From NCBI RefSeq assembly GCF_036023875.1, contig NZ_CP107931.1:2666001-2730000 (forward strand): a stretch of 64,000 nt of DNA, given 5' to 3'. The notes under the pieces were generated by a model. The model worked only from the letters and a program-made list of their open reading frames with translations. It searched no databases and was not told the DNA's origin. The DNA comes from Mycobacterium sp. NBC_00419 (GTDB lineage Bacteria; Actinomycetota; Actinomycetes; Mycobacteriales; Mycobacteriaceae). The number at the start of each line of letters is the position of its first letter. Within the stretch, counting starts at the first letter, position 1. Shown one piece after another: positions 26,689-35,219 of this stretch. A program made the position numbers and the translations under genes.

Positions 26689-27882
26689 ATGACGACTCAG
26701 CTCGACTTCACCTTCTTCGACTGTGACAACCACTATTACGAGGCCGAAGACGCGTTCACCCGCTACATCGACCCCAAGCTCAAGAAGCGGGCCATCCAGT
26801 GGGCACAACTCGACGGCAGGCAGCGGTTGCTCGTCGGCGGCCGGGTGAACCGGTTCATCCCGAACCCCACCTTCGACCCGGTCGGCAAGCCCGGCGCGCT
26901 CGATGAGTACTTCCGCGGCCGCAATCCGCATGGCTCCGACCTGAATTCGCTGTTCGGCGAGCTGGAGCCGATCCCGGCGGCCTATCGCAACCGAGATGCC
27001 CGCCTGGCGCTGATGGACGCCCAGGGCATGCAGGGCTGCATCATGCTGCCCACCCTCGGGGTGGGCATGGAACAGGCGCTGCTGCCGGACTTCGACGCGA
27101 CGGTCGCCACCTTCAAGGCCTTCAACCGCTGGCTCGACGACGACTGGGGATTCGCCTACCAGGAGCGTATTTTCACCGCCCCCTACATCACGATGTGCCA
27201 GCCCGACAACGCCGTTCGCGAACTCGAATGGGCGCTGGAGCACGACGCCCGCTTCATCGTGATGATCCCCGGACCGATCACCACCGAGGTCGGCATGCGC
27301 CCACCCGGCGATCCGATGTTCGACGAATTCTGGCAGCTGGCCAATGATTCCGGCATCACGGTCTGCTACCACTCCGGTGAGACCTACTACTCGAAGTTCA
27401 TGCCGGCCTGGGGCGAGCCGGACTACATGATGTCGTTCCAGGCACTGCTTGGATTCCGAACCCTGTTCTCCGGCGACGCGATTCAGGACACCTTCGCCAA
27501 CCACCTGCACAACGGTCTGTTCCTGCGGTTCCCCAACCTGCGGATGGCGTGCATCGAGAGCGGCTCGACGTGGGTGTTCCACCTGTTCGAGAAGCTCACC
27601 AAGTCCTACGGCCAGATCCCCTTCATCTACAAGGAAGATCCCCGGGAGACGTTCAAGCGGCACGTGTGGGTGTCGCCGTTCTACGAGGACGAACTGGCCA
27701 GCCTGCTCAAGCTGGTCGGCGTCGAGCACATTCTGATGGGCTCCGACTACCCGCACGTCGAGGGACTGGCCGAACCCGCCTCCTACATCAAGGATCTGGA
27801 GAACTTCGACTACACCCCCGAGGAATGCCGGAAGGTGATGCGCGACAACGGACTCGAGCTGTCCGTGCGCCGCCCGGTGTGA
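26689..27882 (+). CDS. Amidohydrolase family protein (second copy in operon)
   Basis: 397 residues from ATG 26689 after AAAGGA. The barrel start is FFDCDNHYYEAEDAFTRYI (D-x-N-H variant of the first metal motif). It continues with GCIMLPTLGVGMEQAL, GITVCYHSGETYY, MACIESGSTWVFHL, WVSPFYEDEL and HILMGSDYPHVEGL, which supplies the late Asp. This is the amidohydrolase-2/ACMSD-like group seen in mycobacterial aromatic and terpenoid catabolic clusters. It differs strongly from the 288-residue relative upstream, so the two are not a recent duplication. Reaction unknown. Confidence 0.83.
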   Translation: MTTQLDFTFFDCDNHYYEAEDAFTRYIDPKLKKRAIQWAQLDGRQRLLVGGRVNRFIPNPTFDPVGKPGALDEYFRGRNPHGSDLNSLFGELEPIPAAYRNRDARLALMDAQGMQGCIMLPTLGVGMEQALLPDFDATVATFKAFNRWLDDDWGFAYQERIFTAPYITMCQPDNAVRELEWALEHDARFIVMIPGPITTEVGMRPPGDPMFDEFWQLANDSGITVCYHSGETYYSKFMPAWGEPDYMMSFQALLGFRTLFSGDAIQDTFANHLHNGLFLRFPNLRMACIESGSTWVFHLFEKLTKSYGQIPFIYKEDPRETFKRHVWVSPFYEDELASLLKLVGVEHILMGSDYPHVEGLAEPASYIKDLENFDYTPEECRKVMRDNGLELSVRRPV

Positions 27883-28163
27883 GGATCGAGAAGGCCGGCC
27901 TGGTCGCGATGCTGCTGGAGGCCGGCGAAGAGAACGTCGCGGTACTGCTGGCCCGGTCCACCCTGCCCGACGAGCTCGACACCACCCGTGACCTCGATGC
28001 CCTGCTCGCGTTCGGATTGGAGCGCGACCAACTCGACGCCGTGGCCCAGTTGGCGGTCGGTGCCATCGAGCCCGACGACGTCAACACCCGGGCGCGCCAA
28101 GACGCGCTACACAAGACGATCTCGCGGCGGTGGGCTGAACTGGTCGAGCGCTGGCAGACCTGA
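27879..28163 (+). CDS. Small hypothetical protein at the end of the amidohydrolase operon
   Basis: 94 residues from GTG 27879, overlapping the amidohydrolase stop as GTGA, so translation is probably coupled. Mostly alpha-helical and acidic, Leu/Ala-rich (GLVAMLLEAGEENVAVLLAR), with no catalytic or membrane motif. Ends ISRRWAELVERWQT. No family recognised. Its tight coupling suggests a role with the second amidohydrolase. Confidence 0.6.
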   Translation: MRIEKAGLVAMLLEAGEENVAVLLARSTLPDELDTTRDLDALLAFGLERDQLDAVAQLAVGAIEPDDVNTRARQDALHKTISRRWAELVERWQT

Positions 28164-28169
28164 CGGCCC

Positions 28170-29129
28170 TTACGCCTCGATCGCGCCGGTGTCGCGCCGC
28201 GGGACGATCTCAATACTGCCGGCCGTCAGCTGCTGTGCGCACTGGTCGCACACCAGGCTCGGAATAAACGTTGCGCCGCAGGCGGTATGGACCTGCAGCA
28301 ACGCCGGTCCTTCCGGGGCGGAGTAGCTCGACTCGGCCCAGTCGATCGCGGTGGCGACCACGGGGTAGAACGCCAGACCCTTGGGAGTGAGGTGGTACTC
28401 CGACCAGTCCGACCGGTTCGGATGCGCCGCGGCCTGAAGGACCCCGATGGTGCAGAACACTTTGAGCCGGTCGGCGATCACCGACGCCGGGGCGTCGAGG
28501 CGGGTCTGGAAGTCACCGAACCGGCGGGTACCGAGCAACGCCGCGCCGATGATGGCTGCGGCGTAACGGTTTCCGAAGATCGCCATGGTCTGCGGAAAGA
28601 AGCCCGCCTGGCCGGAATCTGTCGAGCGCAGCCGCCTGCGGGTGGCCGACCGCGGCACCGAACGCTGCCAGCCGCCGCTGGGCCCCCAGGTGGCGGTGAT
28701 GGTGCTGATATCGGCGGCAACGTCGCACTCCGCACAGTGCAGCACCGGCGCGAAGTCGTGGCCGCACCGCCGGTGATGCATCGAGGGCAGCGTATGACTC
28801 TGATCGTCGACCCAGGTCCGCTCCCAGTGCCAGATCGACACCAGCACTGGCCACAGCCGCCGGCATGCGGGGGTGGCGACATAGCCTGCCCGCAGCGGCT
28901 GCTGTTGGTAGACCTGGCGCTCCAGCAGCCCGTCGGCCACCAGGGCCTGCAGACGTGCGGTGAGCACCGCATTGGAGATCGGCAGCTTGGCGAAGTCGCT
29001 GAACCGCATTGCCCCCAGCAGTGATTCGCGGACGATCAGCAGGGTCCACTCGTCGCCGAGCAGGGCGAGCATCCGCCCGATCGCATTGGTGTGGTCGGGT
29101 TCGAGCTGGAAGGGCGAGCCGTCGCTCAC
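28170..29129 (-). CDS. Tandem HxlR-type regulator with two Cys-rich tails
   Basis: 319 residues from GTG 29129. Two winged-helix HxlR domains in one chain: the first has GDEWTLLIVRESLLGAMRFSDF and SNAVLTARLQALVADGLLER; the second has GNRYAAAIIGAALLGTRRFGDF and ASVIADRLKVFCTIGVL. Each is followed by a Cys cluster (CGHDFAPVLHCAEC; CGATFIPSLVCDQC) that could bind zinc. Usual HxlR proteins have one domain of about 110-220 residues. Overlaps the carotenoid-oxygenase stop as GTGA and is probably its regulator. Confidence 0.82.
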   Translation of the reverse strand: MSDGSPFQLEPDHTNAIGRMLALLGDEWTLLIVRESLLGAMRFSDFAKLPISNAVLTARLQALVADGLLERQVYQQQPLRAGYVATPACRRLWPVLVSIWHWERTWVDDQSHTLPSMHHRRCGHDFAPVLHCAECDVAADISTITATWGPSGGWQRSVPRSATRRRLRSTDSGQAGFFPQTMAIFGNRYAAAIIGAALLGTRRFGDFQTRLDAPASVIADRLKVFCTIGVLQAAAHPNRSDWSEYHLTPKGLAFYPVVATAIDWAESSYSAPEGPALLQVHTACGATFIPSLVCDQCAQQLTAGSIEIVPRRDTGAIEA

Positions 29130-30598
29130 CGGAGTTCGGAACCGGGAACCCAGGTGGAGTGGGTGCCGCTGCAGATCCGTTCCGGCAGACGCAGCTTGCA
29201 GACCGGTCCATCGCTGATGCGCGCCGCGTCGAACACCAGGCAGTAGGAGGCGTCCTCGTTCATGTCGACGGTGAAGGTGACCAGGTACCCGTCGTCTTCA
29301 CCGGTCGACCCGACGCGTGGGGCCATCGGCGTCTCGCTACCGAAGACGCCGGGGCCGAAGCTGATTCGTTCCTCCGAACCTGTCTTCAGGTCGTGCTTGA
29401 CCAGGCCATCGAACAGGAACCAGCCGGGTTCCCCGGTGGCGGCGTAGATGTAGCGGTAGTCGCGCGTCGCGACGTCGGCATTGACCATGCCGAACTCGGT
29501 GAAGCGGTCACTGAGCTGCTCCTCGGAGGCTTTCCCGGTGACCAGGTTGAACCGCCACCGGTGCAGCCGCGACTCGAACCCGTCGAGGGCAAGGTATCGG
29601 AATGCCGCGTCCTCCAACGATTTCGCACCCTTGGTCGACGGCGAGGGGTTGTGCTGGAAGAAGCCGTCGAGCACGATCTCGTCGCCGTCCTCGAAGGCGT
29701 TGGTGAAGTGCAGGACATAGGTCGGATCGGTCTCGAACCACATGACTTTCGACAGGTCGCCGCGGCGGGGAACCACCGCGAACCGCGACGGTATGTCGCG
29801 GTGGAAGCGCGGCATATGCACGCCGTGCTTGAGCAGCTCGGCATCCCAGAACAGGGGGAAGTCGTTGAGGATCACATAATTCTCGGTGTACGCCATGTCG
29901 TGCGGCATCCGCGGCCCGGGCAGTTCCACATCCGTCAGGTGCATCAGGTTGCCGTCTTTGTCCACCGCGCCGTAACGCAGGTAGGGCTCCTCCTTGCTGT
30001 AGCTGAAGAACAGCAGCTCACCGGTGACCGGGTCGGCCTTCGGGTGCGCGGAGACCCCCCATCCCGGGATCTGACCGTTCCAGGTCTGTTTGCCCAGGGT
30101 CTCGGCGGTGCGGGGATCCACTCGGTAAAGGTCCCCGCACATGAAGAAGCTCGTCAGCGCCTCACCGCGGTGGAAGACGACATCGGTGCTCGAGGCGTCC
30201 TTCATGCGGGTGCGCGCACCCCACCCGGTGGTGGCCACGGCGTCGCCCGGCGACTCGATGAAGCCCGCCCACAGCGACTTGCCCGCCTCGTTGTCGGCGA
30301 GAAAGCCGTCGGTGCGGACAAACCTGTTGTGGTAGCTGGCTTTTCCATTGGAGAACTCGATGCTGTGGATCATGCCGTCGCCGTCGAACGGGTGATAGTT
30401 GTTGATCGGCGGGTGCAGCGGGTTCTCGGTGTTGCGCAGATAGACGCCGTCGAGATCGTCGGGCACCGCGCCTTCCACCACCTCGACGTCCTCGACGCGC
30501 CATTCGTTGCGTTGTGGCCGCCACGGACCCGTGCGATACGGGTGGTCGTCATCGGCCGGCAGGGTGGACGGGAAGGTGGTGAGCAGCTCAGCACGCAT
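29126..30598 (-). CDS. Carotenoid cleavage oxygenase family protein
   Basis: 490 residues from ATG 30598. Seven-bladed propeller non-heme iron enzyme that cleaves a C=C bond in carotenoids, apocarotenoids or stilbenes. Iron-ligand histidines are recognisable in VSAHPKADP, GPRMPHDMAY, YVLHFTNAF and CSGTHSTW. N-terminal VYLRNTENPLHPP and FDGDGMIHS are family typical. Transcribed from a consensus-like promoter at 30605-30634 as the first gene of an operon with the tandem HxlR regulator. Substrate unknown; no carotenoid synthesis gene is in the window. Confidence 0.88.
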   Translation of the reverse strand: MRAELLTTFPSTLPADDDHPYRTGPWRPQRNEWRVEDVEVVEGAVPDDLDGVYLRNTENPLHPPINNYHPFDGDGMIHSIEFSNGKASYHNRFVRTDGFLADNEAGKSLWAGFIESPGDAVATTGWGARTRMKDASSTDVVFHRGEALTSFFMCGDLYRVDPRTAETLGKQTWNGQIPGWGVSAHPKADPVTGELLFFSYSKEEPYLRYGAVDKDGNLMHLTDVELPGPRMPHDMAYTENYVILNDFPLFWDAELLKHGVHMPRFHRDIPSRFAVVPRRGDLSKVMWFETDPTYVLHFTNAFEDGDEIVLDGFFQHNPSPSTKGAKSLEDAAFRYLALDGFESRLHRWRFNLVTGKASEEQLSDRFTEFGMVNADVATRDYRYIYAATGEPGWFLFDGLVKHDLKTGSEERISFGPGVFGSETPMAPRVGSTGEDDGYLVTFTVDMNEDASYCLVFDAARISDGPVCKLRLPERICSGTHSTWVPGSELR

Positions 30599-30604
30599 AC
30601 CGGC

Positions 30605-30634
30605 ACGCTACGTTTAGCAGAGTTACTCTGTCAA
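30605..30634 (-). promoter_or_regulatory. Consensus leaderless promoter with palindromic operator for the carotenoid oxygenase operon
   Basis: On the minus strand TTGACA (30634-30629), 18 bases, then TAGCGT (30610-30605) ends exactly 6 bases before the ATG at 30598. The palindrome CAGAG-TTA-CTCTG (30618-30630) fills the spacer and touches the -35. This is the natural place for the HxlR protein to act, and it may also influence the divergent gene at 30704. Confidence 0.62.
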
Positions 30635-30703
30635 TTGAAGGCGACCGGAGGTGTTGAAGCCGGACCAGAAGGGCACAGCAGTTGGAACGTAAGGGGTTCT
30701 GAC

Positions 30704-31645
30704 ATGAGCTACATGACGGCACTGCGCGCGCACCACCGCGGCGGACCCGAGGTCCTGGTTGCCGAGCGGGCACCACGTCCGGAGGTGGGCCCCGACGAAG
30801 TCCTCGTCGAAGTCCACGCCGCCGCGATCACCTTCGACGAACTGACATGGGACGAAACCTGGCAGCGTGCCGGAGTGGACCGGACACCGACGATCCCGTC
30901 GCACGAGGTGTCCGGCGTGATCGCCGGGGTCGGGCCCGACGTTGTTGACCTTGCCGTTGGTGACGAGGTCTACGGGTTGATCCCCTTCGACCGCGATGGA
31001 GCGGCCGCCGAGTACGTCGCCGTGCCAGCTTCATGCCTGGCGCAGCGGCCGACGACGGTTACCCATACCGTGTCGGCGGCTGTCCCGTTGGCCGGCCTGA
31101 CCGCGTGGCAGGCGCTTGTCGACCATGCCGCAGTTCAACGCGATGAGCGGGTGCTGGTGCACGGCGGCGCCGGGGGTGTCGGCGCACTGACCCTTCAGCT
31201 GGCCGTGAGTCTCGGGGCTGATGTGACGACGACCGTGCGCAGCGACAGCCACGACCTCATGGCCGCGCTCGGCGCCAGCCAAGTGATCGACACCAGATCC
31301 GAACGGTTCGATAGCCCGGACGTGCCTTACGACGTCGTGATCGACACCGTGGGCGGGGAGACGCTGGCCCGATCCTTCGAGGTGTTGCGTCCTGGTGGTC
31401 GGCTGATCACGCTGTCAGCACCACCACCGCCGGGCAAGGCTGAGGCCTTCGAGGTCACTGCCACCTTCTTCGTCGTGGTGCCACACCACGCACAGCTCGC
31501 CCACCTGGCGGAGTTGGTCGATGCGTCGAAGCTTCACGTCGCCATCGCCGCCACCTACCCGCTACTCGAAGGTCGAGCCGCGTTCCTGAGCGGGCGCCAA
31601 CCGCACCGCCGCCCAGGCAAGACCGTCCTCGTCGTGCGGGACTGA
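30704..31645 (+). CDS. Quinone oxidoreductase-like NADP-dependent dehydrogenase (MDR family)
   Basis: 313 residues from ATG 30704, with AAGGGG upstream. Zinc-free medium-chain dehydrogenase: GroES-like N-terminal half (PTIPSHEVSGVIAGVG, GDEVYGLI), then the nucleotide-binding motif VHGGAGGVGALTLQLA and PYDVVIDTVGGETL. No catalytic or structural zinc cysteines. Likely reduces an enone, quinone or similar electrophile with NADPH. Divergent from the carotenoid oxygenase, followed 15 bases later by a nitroreductase, suggesting a two-gene redox operon. Confidence 0.84.
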   Translation: MSYMTALRAHHRGGPEVLVAERAPRPEVGPDEVLVEVHAAAITFDELTWDETWQRAGVDRTPTIPSHEVSGVIAGVGPDVVDLAVGDEVYGLIPFDRDGAAAEYVAVPASCLAQRPTTVTHTVSAAVPLAGLTAWQALVDHAAVQRDERVLVHGGAGGVGALTLQLAVSLGADVTTTVRSDSHDLMAALGASQVIDTRSERFDSPDVPYDVVIDTVGGETLARSFEVLRPGGRLITLSAPPPPGKAEAFEVTATFFVVVPHHAQLAHLAELVDASKLHVAIAATYPLLEGRAAFLSGRQPHRRPGKTVLVVRD

Positions 31646-31660
31646 CGAAAGGCAGCCACG

Positions 31661-32314
31661 GTGTACGACCTGGAGAAAGCGATCCGCGACCGCCGGTCCA
31701 CCCGCTTGTTCCTGCGTGACAGGCCGGTGCCCGAGCAGTTGGTATCCGAGGCTTTGGAACTGGCGATCCGGGCGCCGTCGAACTCCAACATCCAACCCTG
31801 GCAGGTGGTGTTCGCATCCGGGCCGGCCCGAGATCGGCTTGCCGAAGCACTCCTCGAACAGGCCGGGATTGCTGCTCCACATGTTCCTCCGCTGCCGGAA
31901 TCGTTTGCACACCTGCGCCGTGAGCTCGGAGCCCTCGTCTACGGCGCGATGGGGATCTCGCGCCATGATGCCGAAGCACGACGTATCGCCGTTCTGCGCA
32001 ACTGGGAGTTCTTCCGCGCACCACTGATGGGTGTGGTGTGTATGCATTCCGAGCTGGACTACGTCGACGCGCTCGGTGTCGGGATGTTCTTGCAGACCTT
32101 CCTGCTGGGGCTCACTGCGCGGGGCCTCGGCAGCTGCGTGCAGGTCTCGGTAGCCGGCTACCCGGACATCCTGCGCGACACCCTCGGCATCGGGGACGAC
32201 CTGCGCATCCTGTGCGGCATCGCGATCGGCTACCCCGATCCCGACTTCGCCGCCAATTCCCTTGCTGTGCCACGCAACCCGCTGAACCAGAACGTCGTAT
32301 TCGTCACCGACTGA
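31661..32314 (+). CDS. Nitroreductase family protein
   Basis: 217 residues from GTG 31661 after GAAAGG. FMN-binding nitroreductase features: AIRDRRSTRLFLRDRPV (FMN phosphate contacts), APSNSNIQPWQVVF and LGVGMFLQTFLLGLTARGLGSC, with late IAIGYPDPDF. Would reduce nitro groups, quinones or enones using NAD(P)H. It lies 15 bases behind the MDR reductase. Confidence 0.86.
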   Translation: MYDLEKAIRDRRSTRLFLRDRPVPEQLVSEALELAIRAPSNSNIQPWQVVFASGPARDRLAEALLEQAGIAAPHVPPLPESFAHLRRELGALVYGAMGISRHDAEARRIAVLRNWEFFRAPLMGVVCMHSELDYVDALGVGMFLQTFLLGLTARGLGSCVQVSVAGYPDILRDTLGIGDDLRILCGIAIGYPDPDFAANSLAVPRNPLNQNVVFVTD

Positions 32315-32387
32315 CAATCGCGCACACCGAAACCCGCCATCGGGGCCGCGTAGCGGAATACGCTGCCGGGAGCGAAAGGGGTGTGCC

Positions 32388-33620
32388 ATGGTGCTCAAGG
32401 TCGCGGTGTCGCCGGACATGATGGGCGGCGACGTCGACGAGGGCTTCGGAAAGGTCGCCGACGTTTTCCGCGCGAACCTTGCCTCCGGCCGGGAAGTCGG
32501 CTCGGCCGTCGCGGTCTACCACGGCGGCAAGAAGGTCGTCGACCTGTGGGGCGGTTACCGCAACGGGCTCACCAGAGAGCCGTGGCAGGCCGACACGATG
32601 GTCAACATGTTCTCCACGACGAAAGGCATTTCGGCGCTGACTGTGGCCGCCGCGGCGTCGCGGGGCCTGCTGTCGTTCGACGCCACGGTGTCCGAGTACT
32701 GGCCGGAGTTCGCCCAGGCCGGCAAGGGGGCGGTGACCGTCCGCCAGTTGCTGGCTCACCAGGCCGGCCTGTGTGCCCTCGACCCCGCACCAACCCTGCG
32801 GGACGTGTCCGACCCGGCACGGCTGTCCCCGATGCTGGCCGCGCAGCCGCCGGCGTGGCCGCCGGGCACCCGCCAGGGCTATCACGCCATCACCCTGGGC
32901 TGGTACCAATCCGAACTCATCCGCCGAACCGACCCTGCCGGGCGCACCCTGGGCCAGTTCCTGGCCCAGGAGATCGCCGGGCCGGCCGGTCTTGATCTGC
33001 ACATCGGCGTTCCCGATGACGTCGACCGCGCTCGGATTGCGCACCTGCACAACTGGAAACGCCCCGAAACGCTGCGGCACCTGCACGAGATGCCGCCGGG
33101 GTTCGTCGCGGTGGCGCTCAACCCGTTCGGGCTGAGTGCGCGTGCCACATCGATGCCGAGCGACGTCAACCCCTGGGGCGGCGACTACAACCGTGACGCG
33201 GTGCGCGCCGTGGAGATGCCGTCGAGTAACGGGCACGGCACGGCCCGCGCGGTCGCGCAGCTCTACGGCGGGGCGGTGACCGGCGCCGAACAGCCCGGGC
33301 TGAGCTCCGATGTTCTGGAGGCTCTTGCCGCGCCGCCCGTCACTCCGAGTCGCAGTTCCCGCGACAAGGTGCTCAACGTGCAGACCGCGTACTCGCTGGG
33401 CTTCAGCAAGCCCAAGGCACCGTTTGTGTTCGGCTCGTCCGACAAGGCCTTCGGCACAGCGGGTTTCGGAGGCTCATTCGGATTCGCCGACCCCGACACG
33501 GGTACCGGGTTCGCCTATGTGATGAACCGCCTGGGTTTTCACCTCTTCAGCGACCCGCGCGAACTCGCTCTGCGCAAGGCGGTGTTCGAGGATGCGCTGG
33601 GGGCACGCCCGCAGACCTAG
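32388..33620 (+). CDS. Serine hydrolase, class C beta-lactamase/esterase family
   Basis: 410 residues from ATG 32388 with AAAGGGG 7 bases upstream. Active-site motifs are FSTTKG (Ser76, Lys79) and GYHAITLGW with Tyr165 of the Y-x-N-like motif. No signal peptide, so cytoplasmic, similar to the LipL/LipE-type lipid esterases of mycobacteria. A true beta-lactamase role is unlikely. A GSFGFADP strand near the C-terminus replaces the KTG-like motif. Confidence 0.85.
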   Translation: MVLKVAVSPDMMGGDVDEGFGKVADVFRANLASGREVGSAVAVYHGGKKVVDLWGGYRNGLTREPWQADTMVNMFSTTKGISALTVAAAASRGLLSFDATVSEYWPEFAQAGKGAVTVRQLLAHQAGLCALDPAPTLRDVSDPARLSPMLAAQPPAWPPGTRQGYHAITLGWYQSELIRRTDPAGRTLGQFLAQEIAGPAGLDLHIGVPDDVDRARIAHLHNWKRPETLRHLHEMPPGFVAVALNPFGLSARATSMPSDVNPWGGDYNRDAVRAVEMPSSNGHGTARAVAQLYGGAVTGAEQPGLSSDVLEALAAPPVTPSRSSRDKVLNVQTAYSLGFSKPKAPFVFGSSDKAFGTAGFGGSFGFADPDTGTGFAYVMNRLGFHLFSDPRELALRKAVFEDALGARPQT

Positions 33621-33623
33621 TCC

Positions 33624-34388
33624 CTAGCGCGGCAGGTCCCATTGGCCGAAGTCCGGTGCCAGCACGTCGTCGACGTCGACATGGACGCCGCCGATCATTG
33701 CGCCGGGATCCTCTGCGGTGACGACCTCGGTCTGGAAGAGCACCGCGGCCGGTTCGCGCTGGCCCGCCGACCAGGCCTTGGTCTGCCACGCCCAGCGATA
33801 ACCGGGGCTGCTCGACTGACCCACCACGCCGTCACCGATAGCCCAGCCGCATTGGCTGCGGCCACCATAGATGCCGGTGCGCTGCACACCGAGTACGGAG
33901 TTGATGCCCTGAAACCATTTGATGCCGAGGCTTTTCCAGGTCGCGGCATCGATGGGCTCGTCCACGCTGAAGAAGATCGGCGCCGAGTCCGGCCCCCCGG
34001 CCGCACCGTGCAGGCTCAGCGCGGTCTGCGCATCGGCCACCCCGCCGTCATAGCCGCGGGTGAAGTCCGACGGTGAGTTCACCCAGCCGGGCTTGCCGTA
34101 CTGGTAGCAGCTGACCACGTGCAGACCCTGGGCCCGCAGTCCGTCGGCGTACTCGCGGGTGACGGGCTTGAAGTCGAAGGTCGCGCCGGGCCGCAACTCC
34201 GAGACGTACACCAGTGCACCGTCGAACCCGGCGGCCTTGATCTGCTCCGGTGACACCAGGCGTTCGGCGAAGTCGATCAACCGCAGACCGTCCGCACGCG
34301 CCTGCGGCGCCGCGAGTCCGGCGGCCAGGGTCCCGGCACCGGCCAGCGCGAGTTGCAGGACCTCACGCCGCGAGACCGGGGGTGCCAC
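33624..34388 (-). CDS. Tat-exported DUF1906 (Rv2525c-like) glycoside-hydrolase-fold protein
   Basis: 254 residues from GTG 34388. A twin-arginine signal (SRREVLQLALAGAG) is followed by ADGLRLIDFAERLVSPEQIKAAGFDG, the first strand of the GH25-like TIM barrel of DUF1906. VSCYQYGKPG, FTRGYDGGVADAQTA, IFFSVDEP and TGIYGG continue the fold. Rv2525c is a Tat substrate linked to peptidoglycan and envelope processing, but its reaction is not established. Two bases after an L,D-transpeptidase gene, supporting a wall role. A paralogue starts at 63576. Confidence 0.87.
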   Translation of the reverse strand: MAPPVSRREVLQLALAGAGTLAAGLAAPQARADGLRLIDFAERLVSPEQIKAAGFDGALVYVSELRPGATFDFKPVTREYADGLRAQGLHVVSCYQYGKPGWVNSPSDFTRGYDGGVADAQTALSLHGAAGGPDSAPIFFSVDEPIDAATWKSLGIKWFQGINSVLGVQRTGIYGGRSQCGWAIGDGVVGQSSSPGYRWAWQTKAWSAGQREPAAVLFQTEVVTAEDPGAMIGGVHVDVDDVLAPDFGQWDLPR

Positions 34389-34390
34389 GG

Positions 34391-35053
34391 CTAGGAACCG
34401 GCGGTGATCAGCGACGGGTCCCCCACACCAATGGTGATGCGCGGGTCGGCGGCGGGGTCCAGCCAGCTCAGGATCGAGCGCATCTCATCGCGCCCGATCG
34501 CGACGCATCCCCAGGTGGGGTTGCCGTCGGTGACGTGCAGGAAGATCCCGGCCACTTTGCCCGGGATGCGTTGCGGATTGGAGGTGATGTTGACCGCATA
34601 GTCATAGACCGGTCCGGAGTCGTAGAGGTTCTCCGCGATGCCTGACGGCTTGCCTGCGCCGCGCACGTGGGTGTTGTAGGTCGGCGACTTGGCGTCCTCG
34701 TCCCACCAATCCTGGTCAGTGGCTTGGAAATACGGCATCTTGGTGCCGGGGTTCGGTTGACGGCCGAATGCCTGGTCGAAGCCGAATGTTCCCTCCGGCG
34801 TGCGGTAGACGCCGTCGGCGGGCGCGCCGACGCCGAGTTCGCCCACCTTGGCCGGAGTCGGTCCGAGCACCACTTTCCAGTCCTGGCCCACCCGTTGGTA
34901 GGCGGTCAGGGTTCCGGTGGTTGCGCTGGCCTTCGGCACTCCGACGACGATCCACTGGCTCGGCTGGCCGGCCGCGGGTTCGGCTGCCGCGGGAGCGGCG
35001 AGCGACAGGCTCAGCGCCACCAGCCCGAGGAGCGTCGCGAGTTTTCTGGACAT
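34391..35053 (-). CDS. L,D-transpeptidase-fold (YkuD-like) exported protein
   Basis: 220 residues from ATG 35053; signal peptide MSRKLATLLGLVALSLSLA ending near AAA. The catalytic motif HVTDGNPTWGCVAIGRDEM contains His173 and Cys183, with the usual H-x(9)-G-C spacing. The domain is of the shorter L,D-transpeptidase catalytic-like family rather than the Ldt(Mt2) architecture, since no Ig-like modules are present. Likely acts on peptidoglycan cross-links. Followed directly by the Tat DUF1906 gene. Confidence 0.83.
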   Translation of the reverse strand: MSRKLATLLGLVALSLSLAAPAAAEPAAGQPSQWIVVGVPKASATTGTLTAYQRVGQDWKVVLGPTPAKVGELGVGAPADGVYRTPEGTFGFDQAFGRQPNPGTKMPYFQATDQDWWDEDAKSPTYNTHVRGAGKPSGIAENLYDSGPVYDYAVNITSNPQRIPGKVAGIFLHVTDGNPTWGCVAIGRDEMRSILSWLDPAADPRITIGVGDPSLITAGS

Positions 35054-35219
35054 TCTCACAGTGGGCTCATGGTAGCCCGGCAACACCGCGATCCCCGGCG
35101 ACCGTTACCAGAGGTTTATTCGATCCGGACAGCGCCGACATCTTCGCCGATCATCGGCGTTGATCGACAGGTGGGCTGTAATCTCTGCCTCTGCGGGGGA
35201 ACGAGAGAGCGGGGGCGCA

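Noticed and set aside
32388-33620. True beta-lactamase
   Set aside because: No signal peptide and the YHA/esterase-like motifs fit cytoplasmic lipid esterases better.
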